A DNA stretch of 64,000 bases, taken from NCBI RefSeq assembly GCF_020149935.1, contig NZ_CP083757.1, positions 2,567,501 to 2,631,500 of the forward strand, in the 5' to 3' direction. Positions 35,388 through 44,291 of the stretch are shown in pieces. The position numbers and the translations under genes were made by a program. This DNA comes from Marinilongibacter aquaticus (GTDB taxonomy: Bacteria; Bacteroidota; Bacteroidia; Cytophagales; Spirosomataceae). Within the stretch, counting starts at the first letter, position 1, and every line of letters starts with the position of its first letter. Below the pieces are notes generated by a model. The model ran no database searches, was not told the DNA's origin, and was given only the letters and a program-made list of their open reading frames with translations.

Positions 35388-36143
35388 CTAGGCCTTGTAA
35401 TGGCTTTTGGGCAAATTGTTGAATGCGTCTATATCTCCCTGAATAATATCGTATACCTTCTCTTTCAATCTGGGCACGTCTTCTTTTGTCAGGCCAACCG
35501 TTGATATCGGTTCATTGAAAATAACCCTTGGTTTACCCCATTTAAGCCGCGTATCTGGGTTGTTGATCTTGTACATATTCAGCAGCGAGATGGGCACAAT
35601 GGGCACCTGATTCTCAATGGCCATCACAAAAGCACCGTCTTTAAAAGGGCACAGCATTTTAGGAATTTCCCGAGAAAGTATTCCTCCTTCGGGCATGATA
35701 AAAACCGAACGTCCATTACGAAGGGTTTCCATGCATTTTTTGAAAGTCCGGCTTCTGCTCATTCTGTTTTCTCTATCGACAGGAATGTGCAGTTTTTTGA
35801 ACATGTAGCCAAAAAGCGGGGCTTTTGCGACAGAGACCTTTCCCACATAGGCAAAATAATTGTCGATTATGTTCATTCCAACCGCAATATCAAGGTAAGC
35901 AAAATGGTTGGCCACGAATACGTAGGGTTTCTGTTTATCCAATTTCCCTCGAAAAGTACGTTGAATGGGCATAGCCAATCCCCAGAAAAAAATGGAAGAC
36001 CAAAAGCGAATAATTCTGTGAGCAAACCGATGCCAAGGCGGCACCTGAATGCAAACATAAATTGCCGGAAAAAACAATAAAAACACGAGCAGGAAAAGCA
36101 CCGCCGCCCAAAGGGTATATAAAAAGCTAGACACTTTCCCCAT
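35388..36143 (-). CDS. lysophospholipid acyltransferase (PlsC-like)
   Basis: A 251-residue 1-acyl-glycerol-3-phosphate acyltransferase-type enzyme of phospholipid synthesis. An N-terminal membrane helix (about 10-32) precedes the HX4D catalytic motif in NHFAYLD (near residue 80), a PVDRENRMSRSRT segment and the FIMPEGGILSRE block. The active site faces the cytosol. It is last in a minus-strand row after TerC, nine bases apart; the operon begins with the DUF983 gene. Confidence 0.88.
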   Translation of the reverse strand: MGKVSSFLYTLWAAVLFLLVFLLFFPAIYVCIQVPPWHRFAHRIIRFWSSIFFWGLAMPIQRTFRGKLDKQKPYVFVANHFAYLDIAVGMNIIDNYFAYVGKVSVAKAPLFGYMFKKLHIPVDRENRMSRSRTFKKCMETLRNGRSVFIMPEGGILSREIPKMLCPFKDGAFVMAIENQVPIVPISLLNMYKINNPDTRLKWGKPRVIFNEPISTVGLTKEDVPRLKEKVYDIIQGDIDAFNNLPKSHYKA

Positions 36144-36152
36144 GCTCCACTC

Positions 36153-36911
36153 TTATTTCATGTGCTTATGCAAATGCACCTTTTTGGCCGCGTTTTTCCG
36201 CAAGCGGATGTTCAGCATTTCCACAATAAAAGAGAAAGCCATTGCAAAATACACATAACCTTTGGGCACATGTACGTGGAAAGCCTCGGCCACAAGAAGT
36301 GTTCCGATCATTACCAAAAAAGACAGGGCCAGCATTTTCACGGTAGGGTGAGATTCCACGAAATCGCCCACACTTTTGGCAAAAATCAACATCACGATGG
36401 TCGATAAAATTATGGAAGCGGCCATCACGGCAATGATACTCGTCATCCCCACAGCGGTAATAATCGAATCGATGGAAAAAATAATGTTGATCACGGTAAT
36501 GTCGAGCACCGCTCGCGACAAAGAAGAAGCCACCTTATCCGAACCCATATCGTCTTCTTCACCTTCCAGTTTGTGGTGAATTTCGGTTGTGGATTTATAG
36601 AGCAAGAAAACACCTCCACCGAGCAAAATAAGGTTTTTACCGCTCATGCCCATGTCCCAAGGCAAGCCCAAGTCTTGTAAATTGAACAAATCTTTTTCCA
36701 AGCCCAAAATCCAGCCCAAAACAAAAAGAAGGCCAATGCGAATAATCATCGCCGAAATAAGGCCTGCATTTCTGGCTTTCTTTTGGTCCTTTTCGGGCAG
36801 TTTCCCCGAGATAATGGAAATAAAAATGATATTGTCGACACCCAAAACCACTTCGAGTAGAGTCAGTGTCAGCACGCTGGTGAGAGCAGCTGTGGTAAAA
36901 AGTTCTTGCAT
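36153..36911 (-). CDS. TerC-family integral membrane protein
   Basis: A 252-residue protein with about seven membrane helices. The TerC motif LEVVLGVDNIIFISI is at the N-terminus and a second related block SRAVLDITVINIIFSIDSIITAVGM is central; these Asp/Asn-containing helices are the likely metal path. The family includes manganese exporters linked to metallation of secreted enzymes. An acidic loop (EGEEDDMGSD) separates the halves and the C-terminus is basic. No tellurite genes are near, so a metal-homeostasis role is more likely than tellurite resistance. Confidence 0.9.
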   Translation of the reverse strand: MQELFTTAALTSVLTLTLLEVVLGVDNIIFISIISGKLPEKDQKKARNAGLISAMIIRIGLLFVLGWILGLEKDLFNLQDLGLPWDMGMSGKNLILLGGGVFLLYKSTTEIHHKLEGEEDDMGSDKVASSLSRAVLDITVINIIFSIDSIITAVGMTSIIAVMAASIILSTIVMLIFAKSVGDFVESHPTVKMLALSFLVMIGTLLVAEAFHVHVPKGYVYFAMAFSFIVEMLNIRLRKNAAKKVHLHKHMK

Positions 36912-36999
36912 ATAGTTTCAATTTCTCTGCTAAAATATCTGAATTAAGCAGAGAAACCAATAGCCACTTGCCATATCGTTTGCACAAAAGGCTGTACGG

Positions 37000-37299
37000 T
37001 TATAAATGCGGCTGCACGGCCTGCTTAAGCTGGGGCAACATCATGGCTCCACTTTTGCGAAAAAGCTGCTTTCCCTTTTTAAACACCATAATTGTAGGCA
37101 CGCCACTTATTTGATATTTGCGTTGAAGAGCAGGGTTTTTGTCCACATCGATTTTAATCACTTTCACTTTTTCGCCCATTTCATCGGCAAACTGCTGTAG
37201 AGCGGGTGCCATGGCCTTACACGGCCCACACCATTCTGCAAAAAAATCTATCAAAACCGGCTTTTCGCTGGCGATCAATTCTTCGAATGTTCCTGTCAT
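37000..37299 (-). CDS. thioredoxin
   Basis: A 99-residue classic thioredoxin with WCGPCK (active-site Cys at residues 24 and 27), the cis-Pro in ISGVPTIMVF and no signal peptide, so cytosolic. The open frame extends to 37356 but that would overlap the upstream DUF983 gene; ATG at 37299 gives the family N-terminus and a 28-base gap. It is one of possibly several thioredoxins in the genome, so no specific symbol is given. Confidence 0.92.
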   Translation of the reverse strand: MTGTFEELIASEKPVLIDFFAEWCGPCKAMAPALQQFADEMGEKVKVIKIDVDKNPALQRKYQISGVPTIMVFKKGKQLFRKSGAMMLPQLKQAVQPHL

Positions 37300-37327
37300 T
37301 GTCTTATCGATTTTCAGTACTACGAAA

Positions 37328-37708
37328 TCAACGTTCTCCCCGCTTCTCGGGTTCAAATTTCACCATCATTATCAGCCAAAAGGCCCGAGAGAAACGGTAA
37401 ATGATAGGCACAAGCACCACAATAGACAGTACAAAGCTGCCGATATACAATCGCCAGTCCATTTTATCTTCGAAAAACAAATACCAAGCCAATGTAGCCA
37501 TCACGAAAAGAGCAATATTGATCATGTAGCTCACGTACATGGCCCCGTAGAAAAAACCCATTTCTTTCTCGTACCTCAAACCACAGTGGCTGCAATGCGA
37601 GTGCATGGCCAGCATTTTGCCTGGCGTATACGGATTTTTGGCCTCGAACAATTCGCCCTCGTTGCAGCGTGGGCATTTCCATGATAAAGCAGATTTTATT
37701 TGTCCCAT
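37328..37708 (-). CDS. DUF983 membrane protein
   Basis: A 126-residue protein. Two zinc-ribbon-like pairs (Cys12/Cys15 and Cys39/Cys42, in KCPRCNEG and HCSHCG) precede FFYGAMYVSY and two membrane helices (about residues 52-72 and 85-105), as in DUF983. Function is unknown. It opens the run DUF983-thioredoxin-terC-plsC and has a -7 promoter box upstream. Confidence 0.87.
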   Translation of the reverse strand: MGQIKSALSWKCPRCNEGELFEAKNPYTPGKMLAMHSHCSHCGLRYEKEMGFFYGAMYVSYMINIALFVMATLAWYLFFEDKMDWRLYIGSFVLSIVVLVPIIYRFSRAFWLIMMVKFEPEKRGER

Positions 37709-37730
37709 AATAGCTTCTGGTAAGAATGCC

Positions 37731-37738
37731 CAAATTTA
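37731..37738 (-). promoter_or_regulatory. -7 promoter element for the DUF983 run
   Basis: On the minus strand TAAATTTG matches TAnnTTTG, 22 bases before the ATG at 37708. No well-placed -33 TTG is seen. The rest of the gap to leuC (37739-37950) is AT-rich with no leucine-rich leader frame. Confidence 0.5.
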
Positions 37739-37950
37739 CCCTTTTTTGAGCATTGGGCTTACAAAAATCAAGACTCTTAAAAATAAATAGACTTTGTACC
37801 AATGCTGCATTTTGGCCAAAAAGCCCACAAAACCAAAATCGCTACTCTTTGAACTGATTTCGTTAGTAATTCTAGCAATAAAAATCCCAAATTTGTATCA
37901 TCTATTACCGCATCGACCCAATCGTTTGCGAAAAACTTAAAAAGTACAAC

Positions 37951-39345
37951 ATGGGAAAAACCTTATTTGACAAAGTGTGGGATGCCCACGTAGTCAGAAA
38001 AATTGAAGATGGCCCGGACGTGTTCTTCATCGACCGCCATTTTATACACGAAGTGACTAGTCCCGTAGCCTTCTTGGGCTTGGAAAATCGCGGTATCGAG
38101 GTGATGTTCTCCAGCAGAACGTTTGCCACGGCCGATCACAATACGCCTACGATCAACCAACACCTACCTGTTGAAGATCCCCTTTCGGCCAACCAACTTA
38201 AAGCCCTCGAAAGCAATGCCACAAAATACGGTATTTCGCACTGGGGACTTGGCCACCAAAAGAACGGTATCGTACACGTTGTGGGGCCCGAAAACGGCAT
38301 CACCTTGCCGGGCATGACTATCGTATGTGGCGATTCGCACACCTCTACTCACGGGGCTTTCGGAGCCATCGCTTTTGGCATCGGAACCTCGGAAGTAGAA
38401 ATGGTACTTTCTTCGCAATGCATCATGCAACCCAAACCGAAGAAAATGCGAATTTCGGTGAACGGCAAATTGGGCAAAGGCGTATTGCCAAAAGATGTAA
38501 TCTTGTACATCATTTCGAAAATCTCAGCCGCCGGGGCAACAGGCTATTTTGTAGAGTATGCCGGCGACGTTTTCGAAAACATGAGCATGGAAGGCCGTAT
38601 GACCGTTTGCAACATGAGTATCGAGATGGGAGCACGCGGTGGAATGATTGCTCCAGACGAAACCACTTTCGCATATTTGAAAGGCCGCGAGCAAGCACCA
38701 AAAGGCGAAGAATGGGATGAACTCATGAAATACTGGGCCACTTTGAACACGGACCAAGACGCCACTTTCGACGAAGAATTGGTATACGATGCCGCAGACA
38801 TTGAGCCGCAAATCACCTACGGTACAAACCCTGGTTTGGGTACTGGAATCAGCCGCAATATTCCGGCAGCTGGCGAAGTGATCGACGGCGAAGCCAGTTA
38901 TAAAAAATCATTGAAGTATATGGGTTTTGCCGAAGGCGAAAGCATGATCGGAAAACCAGTAGACTATGTTTTCTTGGGCAGTTGCACAAACGGACGCATC
39001 GAAGATTTCCGTGCCTTTGCATCTGTAGTGAAAGGCCGCAAAAAAGCCGAAAACATTACTGCTTGGCTCGTACCGGGATCGCATATTGTAGAGAGCCAAA
39101 TCAAAGAAGAAGGCATTTTGGATGTGCTGAACGAAGCGGGTTTTCAATTGCGTCAACCGGGCTGCTCGGCATGTTTGGCCATGAACGACGACAAGATTCC
39201 TGCGGGCAAATTGGCCGTTTCTACTTCAAACAGAAACTTTGAAGGGCGTCAGGGACCAAACTCTAGAACATTGCTTGCTTCGCCACTTGTGGCTGCGGCG
39301 GCTGCCGTGACTGGTAAAGTGACTGACCCAAGAGAGTTGATTTAA
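37951..39345 (+). CDS. leuC: 3-isopropylmalate dehydratase large subunit
   Basis: A 464-residue aconitase-family subunit that, with LeuD, isomerises 2- to 3-isopropylmalate in leucine synthesis. The three [4Fe-4S] ligand cysteines are visible in [11 protein letters not shown] and [11 protein letters not shown], with [14 protein letters not shown] as the substrate-site motif and [11 protein letters not shown] near the end. It is first in the leuC-leuD-leuA/cimA-leuB operon. A stem-loop stands directly after its stop codon. Confidence 0.96.
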   Translation: MGKTLFDKVWDAHVVRKIEDGPDVFFIDRHFIHEVTSPVAFLGLENRGIEVMFSSRTFATADHNTPTINQHLPVEDPLSANQLKALESNATKYGISHWGLGHQKNGIVHVVGPENGITLPGMTIVCGDSHTSTHGAFGAIAFGIGTSEVEMVLSSQCIMQPKPKKMRISVNGKLGKGVLPKDVILYIISKISAAGATGYFVEYAGDVFENMSMEGRMTVCNMSIEMGARGGMIAPDETTFAYLKGREQAPKGEEWDELMKYWATLNTDQDATFDEELVYDAADIEPQITYGTNPGLGTGISRNIPAAGEVIDGEASYKKSLKYMGFAEGESMIGKPVDYVFLGSCTNGRIEDFRAFASVVKGRKKAENITAWLVPGSHIVESQIKEEGILDVLNEAGFQLRQPGCSACLAMNDDKIPAGKLAVSTSNRNFEGRQGPNSRTLLASPLVAAAAAVTGKVTDPRELI

Positions 39346-39348
39346 GAA

Positions 39349-39378
39349 AATGAGCGAGAACGAAAATTCTCGCTCATT
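39349..39378 (+). other. intercistronic stem-loop between leuC and leuD
   Basis: AATGAGCGAGAA and TTCTCGCTCATT form a perfect 12-base stem around CGAAAA, starting three bases after the leuC stop. There is no T-run behind it, so it is more likely an mRNA processing or stabilising element than a terminator. Confidence 0.6.
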
Positions 39379-39454
39379 GTGAACAAACCCGGGACAAAGC
39401 GATGCTTTTCCCAATCAAAAATTTTTAAAAAGAAGAGCCTAAAGCATAAATAAA

Positions 39455-40051
39455 ATGGCCTACGATAAATTTACAGTACTCAAAAGCACCTGTGTTCCAC
39501 TTCCTTTGGAAAATGTCGACACGGATCAGATCATTCCTGCACGCTTTTTGAAAGCCACAAAACGTGAGGGTTTTGGAGACAACCTTTTCCGCGATTGGCG
39601 TTACAACAACGACGATTCGCCAAAAGAAGACTTCGTATTGAACAACCCCACATACACGGGGAAAGTCTTGGTAGCTGGACGTAACTTCGGTTCGGGATCT
39701 AGCCGTGAGCATGCGGCATGGGCACTTTACGATTACGGTTTCCGTTGCGTGATATCCAGCTTCTTCGCCGATATTTTCAAAGGCAATGCCTTGAACATCG
39801 GTATCCTTCCCGTAACGGTAAGTCCAGCATTTTTGGATAAAATCTTCAAAGCGATCGAAGCCGATCCAAAGGCCGAAGTTGAGGTGGATTTGCCCAATCA
39901 GAAAGTGATCTTGTTGCCTACCGGCGAATCGGAAAGTTTCGAGATCAACGGCTACAAGAAAAACAACATGATCAACGGCTTTGACGACATCGATTACCTT
40001 CAATCGATGAAAGAAGATATTCGCACATTTGCCGGAGCAAGACCCTTTTAG
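39455..40051 (+). CDS. leuD: 3-isopropylmalate dehydratase small subunit
   Basis: A 198-residue swivel-domain subunit completing the LeuCD enzyme. Typical features are [19 protein letters not shown] near the start and [17 protein letters not shown] followed by [17 protein letters not shown]. Length is usual for the family. It lies 109 bases after leuC; the gap contains a stem-loop and the motif GAAGAGCCTAAAG (39432-39444) that is echoed before leuA and leuB. Confidence 0.96.
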   Translation: MAYDKFTVLKSTCVPLPLENVDTDQIIPARFLKATKREGFGDNLFRDWRYNNDDSPKEDFVLNNPTYTGKVLVAGRNFGSGSSREHAAWALYDYGFRCVISSFFADIFKGNALNIGILPVTVSPAFLDKIFKAIEADPKAEVEVDLPNQKVILLPTGESESFEINGYKKNNMINGFDDIDYLQSMKEDIRTFAGARPF

Positions 40052-40061
40052 GTTTTGTGAA

Positions 40062-40083
40062 CATTGTGCTTGAAGAGCCAAAA
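40062..40083 (+). repeat. repeated intergenic element, copy before the leuA/cimA gene
   Basis: The element reads CATTGTGCTTGAAGA then GCCAAAA. A near copy (CATTGCACTTGAAGA then CCAAAA) lies at 41721-41741 before leuB, differing at two bases and by one inserted base. Both sit at the end of an operon gap, which suggests duplication or a shared leader function. Confidence 0.5.
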
Positions 40084-40095
40084 TGAATAAATAAA

Positions 40096-40125
40096 TTGTG
40101 TTTCCACAGAATGGTGGAAACACAA
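40096..40125 (+). other. intercistronic stem-loop before the leuA/cimA gene
   Basis: TTGTGTTTCCAC and GTGGAAACACAA pair perfectly over 12 bases around AGAATG, 17 bases before the start codon. There is no T-run. It could regulate translation of the downstream gene or stabilise a processed mRNA. Confidence 0.6.
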
Positions 40126-40142
40126 AACAAAGGTCGACGCAA

Positions 40143-41666
40143 ATGGGTCAAAATCAACGACGAATAGAAATAATGGACACCACACTCCGAGATGGTGAAC
40201 AGACCTCTGGAGTGTCGTTTTCGGCGGCAGAAAAACTGACCACCGCTCAGCTTCTTTTGGAAGAGGTGAAGGTAGACCGCATCGAAGTGGCCTCTGCCCG
40301 TGTTTCAGAAGGCGATTTCAAAGCCGTGAAACAAATTACTTCTTGGGCAAAAGAAAAAGGGTATCTCGATCGCATAGAAATCCTGACTTTTGTCGACGGC
40401 GACCGCTCATTGGACTGGATGCAAGAAGCCGGTGCAAAGGTGATGAACTTATTGACCAAAGGCTCTTTAAACCACCTTCAGCATCAATTAAAAAAGACGC
40501 CTGAAGCCCATTTTGAAGAAATTGCCTATGTGGTAAACAAGGCTGCCGCCTTGGGCATCGAAGTGAATATTTATCTTGAAGATTGGAGCAATGGTATGCG
40601 AAATTCGCAAGACTATGTGTTTCAGCATCTTGATTTTTCTACAAAATTGCCCATCAAACGCATCCTCCTACCGGATACTTTGGGTGTTTTGACTCCCGAC
40701 GAGACTTACACATTTGTAAAAGCTCTTGTCGAAAAATATCCAGATACTCATTTCGATTTTCACGCCCACAACGATTACGACCTCAGCGTGGCCAATGTGA
40801 TGCAATCCATAAAGGCAGGGGCCAAGGGCTTGCACCTTACCGTAAATGGTTTGGGCGAAAGAGCGGGAAATGCCCCTTTGGCCAGTACAGTGGCAGTTTT
40901 GAAAGACTTTATGCCCGATACTCAATTTGGCGTAGACGAGAAATCGCTTTACAGAATAAGCCATATCGTTGAAAGCTATTCGGGCATCCGAATCCCGCCC
41001 AATAAGCCAATTGTGGGCGAGAGTGTTTTTACCCAAACAGCGGGTATTCATGCCGATGGCGACAAAAAAAACAGTTTGTATGTCAGCGAATTGAAGCCGA
41101 GCCGATTTGGGCGAAGAACCTTGTATGCACTTGGGAAATCGTCTGGCAAAGCCAATATCGAACAAAACCTAAAAGATTTGGGCATCAGCCTACCCGACGA
41201 TGACCTGAAGAAAGTCACCCAGAAAATCATCGAACTGGGCGACAAAAAAGAAAACGTCACGCGTGAAGATCTGCCTTTCATCATCGCCGATGTGCTCGAC
41301 CGGAACGCCGTCGAACCCAAAGTGAAAGTCGTAAACTATGTGCTCACGCACTCGAGAGGACTGAAACCCACGGCAACCATCATGATTCAGATCGAAGACC
41401 ACCTGTACGAAGAAAACGCCCAAGGTGATGGACAGTACGATGCTTTCATGAACGCCCTGAAAAAGGCTTTTGCCAAAAGAAAGCAAGAATTGCCCATGTT
41501 GATCGATTACCAAGTGCGTATTCCACCAGGCGGAAAAACAGATGCCCTTTGCGAAACGATTATCACGTGGAAAAAAGGCAATAAAGAAATGAAAACCCGT
41601 GGCTTAGATTCCGATCAAACCGTATCGGCCATAGAAGCCACCGTAAAAATGCTGAACCTGACTTAA
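40143..41666 (+). CDS. 2-isopropylmalate/citramalate synthase-type enzyme
   Basis: A 507-residue acyl-CoA condensing enzyme of the LeuA/CimA/homocitrate synthase family. The TIM barrel begins IEIMDTTLRDGEQTSGV with the catalytic Arg-Asp, has HFDFHAHNDYDLSVANV for the metal-binding His pair, and GLGERAGNAPL. A C-terminal LeuA-type allosteric domain follows (about 390-507). The operon setting suggests 2-isopropylmalate synthase, but the second half of the barrel is not that of classic LeuA, so (R)-citramalate synthase feeding LeuCD/LeuB towards isoleucine is a real alternative. The start at 40143 follows the intergenic stem-loop; an earlier TTG/GTG in the loop is rejected. Confidence 0.85.
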   Translation: MGQNQRRIEIMDTTLRDGEQTSGVSFSAAEKLTTAQLLLEEVKVDRIEVASARVSEGDFKAVKQITSWAKEKGYLDRIEILTFVDGDRSLDWMQEAGAKVMNLLTKGSLNHLQHQLKKTPEAHFEEIAYVVNKAAALGIEVNIYLEDWSNGMRNSQDYVFQHLDFSTKLPIKRILLPDTLGVLTPDETYTFVKALVEKYPDTHFDFHAHNDYDLSVANVMQSIKAGAKGLHLTVNGLGERAGNAPLASTVAVLKDFMPDTQFGVDEKSLYRISHIVESYSGIRIPPNKPIVGESVFTQTAGIHADGDKKNSLYVSELKPSRFGRRTLYALGKSSGKANIEQNLKDLGISLPDDDLKKVTQKIIELGDKKENVTREDLPFIIADVLDRNAVEPKVKVVNYVLTHSRGLKPTATIMIQIEDHLYEENAQGDGQYDAFMNALKKAFAKRKQELPMLIDYQVRIPPGGKTDALCETIITWKKGNKEMKTRGLDSDQTVSAIEATVKMLNLT

Positions 41667-41720
41667 TTCAACATTTTTACCCCTAGAAAAGAAGTATAAC
41701 AAATAAATCGAGGTCTGGAG

Positions 41721-41741
41721 CATTGCACTTGAAGACCAAAA
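41721..41741 (+). repeat. repeated intergenic element, copy before leuB
   Basis: The near copy of the element at 40062-40083 (CATTGCACTTGAAGA then CCAAAA). It ends ten bases before the leuB start codon. No stem-loop accompanies this copy. Confidence 0.5.
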
Positions 41742-41751
41742 GCTAAAGAAG

Positions 41752-42813
41752 ATGAACTTAAACATAGCAGTATTGGCGGGCGACGGAATCGGCCCCGAAG
41801 TAGTAGAACAAGCCATAAAAGTGACCGATGCCATTGGCAAAAAATACGGTCACGAAATCAACTACACCCATGCTCTTACAGGAGCCGCGGCCATCGATGC
41901 AGTGGGCAACCCATACCCCGACGAAACCCACGAAATCTGTATGAATTCGGATGCCGTACTTTTCGGAGCCATCGGCCTTCCGCGTTTCGACAATGACCCT
42001 TCCAATCCAGTCAGACCCGAGCAAGGTCTTTTGGCCATGCGAAAAAAATTGGGTTTGTATGCCAATATTCGCCCTACAATGGTTTTCCCTTCGCTTTTGC
42101 ACAAATCGCCCTTGCGTAGAGAACTTATCGAAAAGGCCGATTTTGTATGTATCCGCGAACTTACCGGGGGGATTTATTTCGGCGACAAAGGCCGCAACGA
42201 AACCCGCGATATTGCCTTCGATCACTGTGTATACACTCGCGAAGAAGTGGTACGCATCATTCGCTTGGCCTACAGCTATGCGATGCAACGCAACAAAAAG
42301 CTGACTATCGTAGACAAAGCCAACGTATTGGAAACCTCTCGCCTTTGGAGAGAAGTGGGCCAATCTTTGGAAAAAGAATACCCAGAAGTGACTACAGAAT
42401 ACCTTTTGGTCGATGCGGCCGCTATGCGTATTATCCAATGGCCTACGGGCTTTGACGTAATGGTGACGGAGAACATGTTTGGCGATATCCTTACCGACGA
42501 AGCCTCTGTAATTTCTGGATCAATGGGCCTTATGCCTTCTGCTTCCATTGGTTTGCACACATCTGTATTCGAGCCTATTCACGGTTCTTATCCGCAGGCT
42601 ACTGGTCTAAACATTGCCAACCCTATTGGTACTGTATTGTCGGCCGCAATGATGTTTGAATACGCTTTCAAACTCAACGACGAAGCTCAGGAAATTAAGG
42701 ATGTAGTGAACAAGTCCTTGGCCGAAGGTGTGGTGACCGAAGACATTGCAGGCGACGGTAAAGCCTACGGCACCAAAGAAGTGGGCGACTGGCTTGCCAA
42801 CCAAATCAAGTAA
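41752..42813 (+). CDS. leuB: 3-isopropylmalate dehydrogenase
   Basis: A 353-residue NAD-dependent beta-decarboxylating dehydrogenase, third enzyme of leucine synthesis. It begins [18 protein letters not shown], has the substrate-binding [16 protein letters not shown]-like region ([12 protein letters not shown] here), [13 protein letters not shown], and the metal site in [15 protein letters not shown]. The NAD-binding [17 protein letters not shown] segment is also present. It is last in the operon and is closed by a strong terminator. Confidence 0.96.
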   Translation: MNLNIAVLAGDGIGPEVVEQAIKVTDAIGKKYGHEINYTHALTGAAAIDAVGNPYPDETHEICMNSDAVLFGAIGLPRFDNDPSNPVRPEQGLLAMRKKLGLYANIRPTMVFPSLLHKSPLRRELIEKADFVCIRELTGGIYFGDKGRNETRDIAFDHCVYTREEVVRIIRLAYSYAMQRNKKLTIVDKANVLETSRLWREVGQSLEKEYPEVTTEYLLVDAAAMRIIQWPTGFDVMVTENMFGDILTDEASVISGSMGLMPSASIGLHTSVFEPIHGSYPQATGLNIANPIGTVLSAAMMFEYAFKLNDEAQEIKDVVNKSLAEGVVTEDIAGDGKAYGTKEVGDWLANQIK

Positions 42814-42850
42814 CAACCACGTTATAATGCATAACAGTTTAATGACCCTC

Positions 42851-42880
42851 CCTCCGATGTCCAACATCGGGGGGATTTTT
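42851..42880 (+). terminator. terminator of the leu operon
   Basis: CCTCCGATGT pairs with ACATCGGGGG around CCA (one G-T wobble), followed by ATTTTTG. It closes the plus-strand operon 37 bases after leuB. Confidence 0.88.
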
Positions 42881-42892
42881 GTTTTCACAGAA

Positions 42893-42926
42893 ACAAAAAA
42901 ACACCTCCCCACGAATGAGGAGGTGT
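42893..42926 (-). terminator. terminator of dnaN
   Basis: On the minus strand ACACCTCC and GGAGGTGT pair around a ten-base loop, followed by a run of T broken once by G. It serves the dnaN transcript arriving from the opposite side. Confidence 0.8.
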
Positions 42927-42960
42927 CAGGTTATGGTTAGATAGGTTTAGAAAGTACTTG

Positions 42961-44085
42961 TCAAGAGTAATTGTTCAACATCACCGGCATCACCAACATC
43001 AACATATCTTCGTTCTCGTCTTTGTCTTCAGGGATGATCAAGCCCGCACGATTGGGCTGAGACATCTCCAAAGTCAGGTTATCGGTGTTCAAATTGTTCA
43101 ACATCTCGATTAAAAACTTGGCATTGAAACCAATCTCCATAGCATCGCCCGCATATTCGCAAGTCAAACGCTCGTTGGCCTCGTTGCTGTAATCTAGATC
43201 TTCGGCAGAAATCTCCAATTCACCTTCAGCCATTTTTAGGCGAATCTGATGCGTAGTCTTATTCGAATAAATCGAAATCCTCTTCAAAGTATTCAACAAA
43301 GCCGTACGCTCGATTTTCAGCTTATTGGGATTATTCTGAGGTATTACATTTTCGTAATCTGGATAACGCTCATCGATCAAACGACAAATCATTTTGATGT
43401 TGCCAAAGCTGAAGAAAGCATTCGAATTGCTGAATTCGGCTTTCACCAAAGTCACCTCTGTAGGCAAACTCGATTTCAATAAATTCAAGGCCTTTCTCGG
43501 CAAAATCAAAGTTGTGGCATTCTCTGCCTTCACATCTTCTCTTCTGTAACGAATCAAACGGTGGCCGTCGGTAGCCACAAAAGTGGTATGGTCTGCACCC
43601 AACTGCACGTATACCCCTGTCATTGCCGGACGAAGGTCATCTGAACTCGTCGCAAAAATCGTATTCGCAATCGATGCTCCAAGCACATCCGAATCAAGCT
43701 CAATACTGAAATTTCTGTTCACTTCCGGAGCACGTGGAAAATCCATTGGGTTTTCTCCGGCCAATTTGTATCGGCCGTTTGAAGTCACCAATTCCGTACC
43801 GAAAGTTTCTTCGTCAATGTTTACCGTCACGGGCTGCTCGGGCAAGCTACGCAAAGTATCCATCAACAATTTAGCGGGAACAGCAATTGAACCTGAATCT
43901 GAGGACTCCACTTGAGCTTCAGTCATCATTACCGTTTGCATATCCGAAGCGGTGATGGTCAGATTGGTTCCATCCAATTGCAGAAGGAAATTTTCAAGAA
44001 TCGGAACTATCGGATTGTTGGCAATCACTCCACTTATCGTGGCCAAATGCTTCAATAGCTCTGACGATGAAACAACAAACTTCAT
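42961..44085 (-). CDS. dnaN: DNA polymerase III sliding clamp (beta subunit)
   Basis: A 374-residue three-domain clamp that tethers the replicative polymerase to DNA. The N-terminus MKFVVSSSELLKHLATISGVI, the ATDGHRLIRYRRE segment of domain 2, and the C-terminal LVMPVMLNNYS (family M-P-M/R-L peptide-binding end) are diagnostic. It stands alone, with its own promoter element and terminator and no dnaA or recF beside it, as is common in this phylum. Confidence 0.96.
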   Translation of the reverse strand: MKFVVSSSELLKHLATISGVIANNPIVPILENFLLQLDGTNLTITASDMQTVMMTEAQVESSDSGSIAVPAKLLMDTLRSLPEQPVTVNIDEETFGTELVTSNGRYKLAGENPMDFPRAPEVNRNFSIELDSDVLGASIANTIFATSSDDLRPAMTGVYVQLGADHTTFVATDGHRLIRYRREDVKAENATTLILPRKALNLLKSSLPTEVTLVKAEFSNSNAFFSFGNIKMICRLIDERYPDYENVIPQNNPNKLKIERTALLNTLKRISIYSNKTTHQIRLKMAEGELEISAEDLDYSNEANERLTCEYAGDAMEIGFNAKFLIEMLNNLNTDNLTLEMSQPNRAGLIIPEDKDENEDMLMLVMPVMLNNYS

Positions 44086-44123
44086 ATTCAGGGTGTTATA
44101 GTGTTATTCGTTATAAAAGTAGG

Positions 44124-44131
44124 CAAAATTA
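44124..44131 (-). promoter_or_regulatory. -7 promoter element for dnaN
   Basis: On the minus strand TAATTTTG matches TAnnTTTG, 38 bases before the ATG. A good -33 TTG is not present at 19-21 bases. The remaining gap to 44292 shows nothing else that I can name. Confidence 0.5.
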
Positions 44132-44291
44132 CTTATTTTGACAGAAAAACAGCATTTGAATTCATTTTTTAAAGAATAAGATTCAGAAAGAAGAACCAAG
44201 CCCGCCAGAGCAAGAGATAACAATTTCACAAATTCCCGAATACGGTCTTTCACCGCGAAAGTTCTAATTTGCGAACCGAATTTCAAAACTT

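Noticed and set aside
37802-37852. 16-codon frame in the leuC leader, considered as a leucine attenuator peptide
   Set aside because: It has only two Leu codons, not adjacent, and no terminator/antiterminator pair follows before leuC.
40098-40142. 5' extension of the leuA/cimA frame
   Set aside because: It would be translated through the 12-base intergenic stem-loop and gives no family sequence; the ATG at 40143 starts the conserved N-terminus.
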